Source: Ktedonobacterales bacterium (lineage in GTDB: Bacteria > Chloroflexota > Ktedonobacteria > Ktedonobacterales > JADMIN01). Taken from it: a stretch of 35,131 nucleotides of DNA. Positions 31,250-35,131 of this stretch are shown here, one piece after another. The DNA lies in contig JAICSR010000004.1 of assembly GCA_025936795.1 (NCBI GenBank), positions 1 through 35,131 on the forward strand. Direction: 5' to 3'. The stretch's first letter is position 1, and each line of letters opens with the position of its first letter. The notes under the pieces were generated by a model, which saw only the letters and a program-made list of their open reading frames with translations, made no database searches and had not been told where the DNA came from. The position numbers were made by a program, and so were the translations under genes.

Positions 31250-31279
31250 TGGCTGCTCTCCGCGCTGCTGCCGGGGTGA
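31250..31279 (+). pseudogene. Duplicated 3' end of an azlD gene
   Basis: The 30 bp read in frame as WLLSALLPG plus stop, the same as the end of azlD (30688-30717). The four differing bases are all at third codon positions. No azlD-like sequence continues upstream at a convincing level. The fragment therefore looks like the end of a related azlD left by a recombination that brought in the lower-GC gene. Confidence 0.6.
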
Positions 31280-31305
31280 GCGTTAGCGCTGTGCGCACCT
31301 GTGTG

Positions 31306-31818
31306 CTAGCTGCCCCAAGCTTGCGAACGTGAGTGACGCCGCGACAGCGCGGCGATGGCGCAGGCTCCACTCACGACTGCGGCAGGCGCATATAGAACCG
31401 CAAGACGTATATGCGGAATCTGCGCCACCTCCGTTACCAGACGCAGCGGTTGATAGGGATCGGAAGGCAAGCGCTCCGCATAGAGCCAGAGATTTGCGGC
31501 GTAGCACACCAGGGTCGCCAGCGCGCAGAAGATGGCGCCTGCGACGACCATCACGAGCGGCGCCAATCGGCTGCGCTTGTAGATGCGTGCGTCAACCACC
31601 GCGCTCAGGCAGACCAGCAGCGCGCCAACGCCAGCGAGCGTGACAGGCAAGCTGGCGATATTGAGGGTCAGGGGGACGACAAAGAGGTACCCTGGCCCGC
31701 CATTAGGGCCAAACTCCGCAGAGACGTATTCCACAACCTGCTGCGTCAGCGAGGCCGCCAGCGCGATGAGCGCGAGCGCCACGGTGAGGGCGCCGAGGAG
31801 CGTCTCTGCCCTCCGCAT
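31306..31818 (-). CDS. Hypothetical four-helix membrane protein
   Basis: 170 residues with four hydrophobic segments (about 5-25, 47-73, 86-110, 137-158). A periplasmic loop, QVVEYVSAEFGPNGGPGYLF (about 27-46), lies between helices 1 and 2. No known family. ATG 31818 has AAGGAG about 11 nt upstream. It is convergent with the azl islet. The adjacent gaps (31280-31305, 31819-31915) show nothing notable. Confidence 0.6.
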   Translation of the reverse strand: MRRAETLLGALTVALALIALAASLTQQVVEYVSAEFGPNGGPGYLFVVPLTLNIASLPVTLAGVGALLVCLSAVVDARIYKRSRLAPLVMVVAGAIFCALATLVCYAANLWLYAERLPSDPYQPLRLVTEVAQIPHIRLAVLYAPAAVVSGACAIAALSRRHSRSQAWGS

Positions 31819-31915
31819 CGCGGGTGTTTCTCCTTCACCTTGCTGCCCAAAGACATCCCCCTGCTCGCGCGCGATTGCGTAGGAGCAAGGGGGTGTCCGC
31901 AGGTGGTCAGCGTGG

Positions 31916-32812
31916 CTATGCTGATGGCAACTGTGGGTCGCGCGGCGCTGGCGGGATGTACGGCGGGGTGTGCGGCGCGGCGACTGGCGTGGGCGTCGGC
32001 GCGGCGGGCGTGGTTGGCGCAGTGGCGGGCATTCCGGCGGCCTTGCGCATCATCGCCGAGAGCGGCTCCACGAGGTCAATCGGCAACGGGAAGATGATCG
32101 TGGAGTTCTTCTCGACGGCGATCTCGGTCAGCGTTTGCAGGTAGCGCAGTTGGAGCGCCGCTGGCTCAGTCGAGATGACCTTCGCAGCGTCGGCGAGGGT
32201 CTGCGAGGCCAGGAACTCGCCCTGCGCCTGCAAGACCTTGGCGCGCTTCTCGCGCTCGGCCTCAGCCTGCTTCGCCATCGCGCGCTGCATCGTCTGTGGC
32301 AGCTCCACATCTTTGATCTCGACCGCCGTGACTTTGATGCCCCAGCGCTCGGTATGCTCGTCAATGATAGTCTGCACTGCCTGATTCATGCGCGCACGGT
32401 CAGTCAAGAGCTGGTCTAGCTCCGACTGACCCAGCACGTTGCGCATCGTCGTCTGCGCGATCTGAACGGTGGCGCGGTAGTAGTCCATCACGTTGTTGAC
32501 GGCGTCGTTCGGGCTGACAACGTAGAAGTAGACGACCGCGCTGACGCGCACCGTCACGTTGTCGCGGGTCACGCCCTCCTGCGGCGGCAACTCAATCGTG
32601 ATGATGCGCAGATCAATCTTGCGCATGGAGCTGATGAAGGGTGGCACCCAGAAGACGCCCGGCCCCTTCGCGCCGATCAGCCGACCGAGCACGAAGATGA
32701 CGCCGCGCTCATACTGGTTGACCACGCGCAGGCCCGCGAGGCAGAAAAGGATCAGCAGGATGACCACGATGCCCACGATGATCGCGAGCGGTCCGAGCGC
32801 TGAGAGATCCAT
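31916..32812 (-). CDS. Slipin/stomatin-like SPFH-domain membrane protein
   Basis: 298 residues. An N-terminal hydrophobic hairpin/helix (about 8-30) is followed by the SPFH domain, starting VNQYERGVIFVLGRL and including GPGVFWVPPF and a long coiled segment, AMAKQAEAEREKRAKVLQAQ. A Pro/Ala/Thr-rich tail (about 265-298) ends the protein. Slipins form membrane scaffolds and pair with NfeD proteins, here the immediately upstream gene on the same strand. ATG 32812 is favoured over the ATG at 32839, since the family normally begins at the hydrophobic segment; neither has a good ribosome site. Confidence 0.9.
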   Translation of the reverse strand: MDLSALGPLAIIVGIVVILLILFCLAGLRVVNQYERGVIFVLGRLIGAKGPGVFWVPPFISSMRKIDLRIITIELPPQEGVTRDNVTVRVSAVVYFYVVSPNDAVNNVMDYYRATVQIAQTTMRNVLGQSELDQLLTDRARMNQAVQTIIDEHTERWGIKVTAVEIKDVELPQTMQRAMAKQAEAEREKRAKVLQAQGEFLASQTLADAAKVISTEPAALQLRYLQTLTEIAVEKNSTIIFPLPIDLVEPLSAMMRKAAGMPATAPTTPAAPTPTPVAAPHTPPYIPPAPRDPQLPSA

Positions 32813-32877
32813 ACGAACTACCGTACACTTTCTATCCATGACTCTGGTCTGACGCCAGAGCCGATGCGCCGATGAAT

Positions 32878-32892
32878 GCGTATTACATACGC
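32878..32892. promoter_or_regulatory. GCGTAT palindrome between nfeD and slipin
   Basis: GCGTAT-TAC-ATACGC is a perfect inverted repeat in the short gap between the two genes. The same half-site occurs in the palindrome upstream of lpd (34513-34535). A second hairpin-like pair CTCTGG/CCAGAG lies at 32842-32860. Confidence 0.45.
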
Positions 32893-32939
32893 GCTAGATG
32901 CGCCGATGATAGCACAGTGGCGAACGTCTCACGAACGCC

Positions 32940-34340
32940 TCACTTGCCGGGTTTGGTGGCCGCGACGGGCGCTGGCTCGACCACCAGCATCAGCCCCTCC
33001 ACTCGCACGATGCGCGCACGAGAGCCGACGGGCAGCGGCCCCGCCTCACTCGCCTTGGGGCTGAGCTTGGCGATCCAGTTCTCGCCGAGCAGGTTGACAC
33101 GTCCTAGCGGCGCAAGCGGCTCGATGACCGTCACCACCTGCCCAATGTACGACTCTGTCCCTGTGGTGACGCGCCGCCGCTGCGCGCCGACGCTGTAGCG
33201 TAGCACCAGCAGCGCCACCAGCCCGACGCCCGCCGTCACGCCCACGATCACCGCCAGATTGACGGTCGCCGCGCCGACATTCGAGCCGGTGTCGAAGAAG
33301 ATGAGCGCCCCCACGACCAGGCTGATGAGCGCGCCGACCGACAGCACGCCATGCGTCGGCGCGCGGGTATCTATCCCCAGCAGCAGAATCGCCAGGAACA
33401 TCAGCGCGAGGCCGCCCCAGTTGGGGCTGATGCCGACTGCGCCGATCAGAAAGATCACCAACGTGATCGCCCCAACCACGCCAGGGACGGTCGCGCCGGG
33501 GTGGGCTAGCTCCAGGTAGATGCAGATCGCTGCGATGACGAAGAGGATAAAGAGCACCGTCGGGTCAAACAGGAACGTCTCGATCACGCTGGCGATCGAG
33601 GGCTGCAACGTTTCGACCGCAAGCCCCGCCGTCTGCACCGTGAACGAGGCGCCGCTGGCATAGACGCCCGTGTAGCCGTCGAGCTGACCGAGCAGCGCGC
33701 TGAGCGAGTCAGCCTGGAGCGAGATGATGCCCTGGCTCATCGCTTCGCTATCGGTGTAGGCGGTCGCATTCGTGATCATCGCTTCGGCGGGCGCCACACT
33801 GCGGTGATAATCAGTCTGGATCGAGCGCATCAGCGCTTCGAGGTCCTGCTCGACCTTGCTCTTGAGGGTCGCGGGCAGATCGTTGCCCGCCGCGTCTACC
33901 GGGCTGGCGGCGCCAATACGCGTGCTGGGCGCCATCGCGGCGATGGGCGCGGCCAGCGTGACGAAGGAGCCAGCCGAGGCTGCCTGGGCCGCCTGCGGGC
34001 TGACGTACGTGGCGATGGGAATGGTGGCCGCTAGTTCGGCCTGCACGATCTTGTTCAGCGAGTCGAGGTCGCCGCCGGGCGTGTCTACCGTGATGACCAG
34101 CAGGGTCGCGCCATCATGCTCTGCCGTGGTGATGGCGTCGGCGACAGCGCGCGCTCCGGATGGGTCAACATCGCGCTGGAACGCCATCAGATCAATATGC
34201 GGAGCGTCGGCGTGCGCTGTCGGCGCGGCGATGAATGCGACCAGTGGCCCCAGCGCGAGCAGCAGCGCCAGCGCAAGCAGGCAGACCTGGCGCCACGGCT
34301 GACGGGTTGCGACAAACGTGGCTGTTGGCGTTGACCTCAT
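32940..34340 (-). CDS. nfeD: NfeD-family membrane serine protease (ClpP-class)
   Basis: 466 residues. A signal peptide or anchor (about 15-45) is followed by the SDH/ClpP-class domain, with VDTPGGDLDSL (85-95), AASAGS with candidate nucleophile Ser122 and SKVEQDLEALMRSI with candidate base Lys162. Four to six transmembrane helices (about 255-375) and a C-terminal OB-fold (about 405-460) complete the long-NfeD layout. It should process or regulate slipin, its downstream neighbour. ATG 34340 has GAGAGG 6-7 nt upstream. Promoter at 34431-34459. Confidence 0.92.
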   Translation of the reverse strand: MRSTPTATFVATRQPWRQVCLLALALLLALGPLVAFIAAPTAHADAPHIDLMAFQRDVDPSGARAVADAITTAEHDGATLLVITVDTPGGDLDSLNKIVQAELAATIPIATYVSPQAAQAASAGSFVTLAAPIAAMAPSTRIGAASPVDAAGNDLPATLKSKVEQDLEALMRSIQTDYHRSVAPAEAMITNATAYTDSEAMSQGIISLQADSLSALLGQLDGYTGVYASGASFTVQTAGLAVETLQPSIASVIETFLFDPTVLFILFVIAAICIYLELAHPGATVPGVVGAITLVIFLIGAVGISPNWGGLALMFLAILLLGIDTRAPTHGVLSVGALISLVVGALIFFDTGSNVGAATVNLAVIVGVTAGVGLVALLVLRYSVGAQRRRVTTGTESYIGQVVTVIEPLAPLGRVNLLGENWIAKLSPKASEAGPLPVGSRARIVRVEGLMLVVEPAPVAATKPGK

Positions 34341-34430
34341 AGTACGCCTCTCAGGGTAGCGCGGAACTCCAGAGTGGTTCATCCTCACCCGCGCGGGGGA
34401 TGACAAGCGAACTCTGCATCCTTCGTCGCA

Positions 34431-34459
34431 ACTATAGGCGCGGCCCTCGCTCGCGTCAA
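34431..34459 (-). promoter_or_regulatory. Promoter of the nfeD-slipin operon
   Basis: Minus strand: TTGACG (34454-34459), 17-nt spacer, TATAGT (34431-34436). The leader to ATG 34340 is about 85 nt. Confidence 0.7.
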
Positions 34460-34497
34460 GCGTCTCGCATCACATATACGCAGATGCCACGGTCGGG

Positions 34498-34535
34498 TTC
34501 GGCGTATACTTCGGCGTATACTAGAGATATACGCC
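34498..34535 (+). promoter_or_regulatory. Operator-like repeat and -10 region upstream of lpd
   Basis: TTCGGCGTATAC is duplicated in tandem (34498-34509, 34510-34521). The second copy gives GGCGTATA-CTAGAGA-TATACGCC (34513-34535), a perfect 8-bp inverted repeat that overlaps a TATACT -10 (34517-34522). A further half-site TATACGC lies at 34475-34481. A repressor bound here would block lpd. The rest of the 34341-34646 gap has the divergent nfeD promoter and no gene. Confidence 0.6.
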
Positions 34536-34646
34536 AGCAGATACGCGCACGCAATGGGGCGAGCGCGGCGCGCGACTACGCGCGATAGACGCGAACGCGA
34601 TAGATGCGCAAGAGCAGACGCCGCAGACGCGGCGCAGGAGTGAACA

Positions 34647-35131
34647 GTGGCGAACGAAGAGCGACAATTCGACATTCTCGTGATCGGCGCGGGCATCGGT
34701 GGCTACGTGGCCGCGATTCGCGCGGCGCAGCTTGGCGCGCATGTCGGCATCGTAGAGAAGCAATACGTCGGCGGCACCTGCCTCAATGTCGGCTGCATCC
34801 CCTCGAAGGCGCTGCTGCATGTCGCGCAGGTCTACGCGGAGCTGAAGGAACTCGACAAGCTCGGCATCACGCTCGCGGCGCCACCGACGATTGACATGGC
34901 GGTCGCGGTGGCCTTCAAGGACAAGGTGGTGAAGCAGCTGACCGGCGGCGTCGGCCAACTGCTCAAGGCCAACAAGGTCGCCCTGTTCGAGGGGGCTGCT
35001 GAGGCGCTGTCGCCCACTCAGGTGCGCGTGAAGATGAACGACGGCTCGACCCAGGAGCTGACGGCGCGCAAGCTGATTCTGGCGACTGGCTCCGAGACGA
35101 TTCGCCCGCCATTCCCCGGCATTGACGGCAA
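34647..35131 (+). CDS. lpdA: Dihydrolipoamide dehydrogenase (N-terminal part; cut by the window end)
   Basis: 161 codons visible. FAD-binding GAGIGG (14-19) is followed by VGGTCLNVGCIPSKALL (41-57), the redox-disulfide motif with Cys45 and Cys50, specific to dihydrolipoamide dehydrogenases. LILATGSETIRPPFPGIDG ends the visible part and matches the second FAD segment. It is the E3 component of 2-oxoacid dehydrogenase or glycine-cleavage complexes. GTG 34647 has AGGAG 6 nt upstream. Confidence 0.93.
   Translation, partial: MANEERQFDILVIGAGIGGYVAAIRAAQLGAHVGIVEKQYVGGTCLNVGCIPSKALLHVAQVYAELKELDKLGITLAAPPTIDMAVAVAFKDKVVKQLTGGVGQLLKANKVALFEGAAEALSPTQVRVKMNDGSTQELTARKLILATGSETIRPPFPGIDG

Overview
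The window is high-GC bacterial chromosome with dense, mostly single-gene or two-gene transcription units. The gene set points to a Chloroflexota member, perhaps Ktedonobacteria or Thermomicrobia. The pointers are a queuosine-salvage Qng1, a kinase-less multi-helix sensor-like membrane protein of a type common in Chloroflexota, a ClpE-like ATPase with an N-terminal zinc finger, and many zinc-ribbon or Thr/Pro-rich membrane proteins. The phylum call is inference from gene content, because no rRNA is present. I found no rRNA, tRNA, CRISPR array or complete insertion sequence.

Layout. 1-5.4 kb: qng1 (-), a two-CBS-domain protein with a zinc ribbon (+), a PlsC-like acyltransferase (-), a Thr/Pro-rich single-pass membrane protein (+) and a PIG-V-type mannosyltransferase (-). 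5.5-11.4 kb: an S9 serine peptidase, the kinase-less sensor-like protein, a GT-C-like membrane protein and an unknown membrane protein. 11.5-14.6 kb: clpE-like (-), preceded on the same strand by a catalytically dead IS200/IS605 TnpA homologue carrying an AT-hook. 14.9-19.5 kb: small membrane proteins, an atypical SDR, a zinc-ribbon membrane protein, a nucleotidyltransferase and an Rrf2 regulator with three cysteines. 19.5-24 kb: a two-gene SbcD/SbcC-like (YhaO/YhaN-type) unit whose ATPase has two transmembrane helices in mid-protein. 24.2-28.3 kb: holA, a GT39-like glycosyltransferase and an acyltransferase-3. 28.6-31.8 kb: an orotate-phosphoribosyltransferase-like gene, azlCD and a lower-GC islet followed by a second copy of the azlD 3' end. 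31.9-35.1 kb: nfeD-slipin (-) diverging from a dihydrolipoamide dehydrogenase gene cut by the window end.

Regulation. Two promoter styles recur. One is TTGACG-N17/18-TAnnnT: dead TnpA, yhaO-like, acyltransferase-3, nfeD and rrf2. The other is an extended -10, TGN-TAnAnT-like, without a clear -35: S9 peptidase, small membrane protein, nucleotidyltransferase, GT39 and pyrE-like. holA looks leaderless. Hairpin repeats and short 10-13-bp tandem duplications are concentrated in the intergenic regions.

The most unusual item is the AT-hook-bearing, active-site-null TnpA homologue (14048-14515). It has a near-consensus promoter and lies directly upstream of clpE, and reads as an exapted DNA-binding protein. 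Next come the membrane-anchored SbcC-like ATPase, the azlD-end duplication and the shared GCGTAT palindromes upstream of slipin and lpd.
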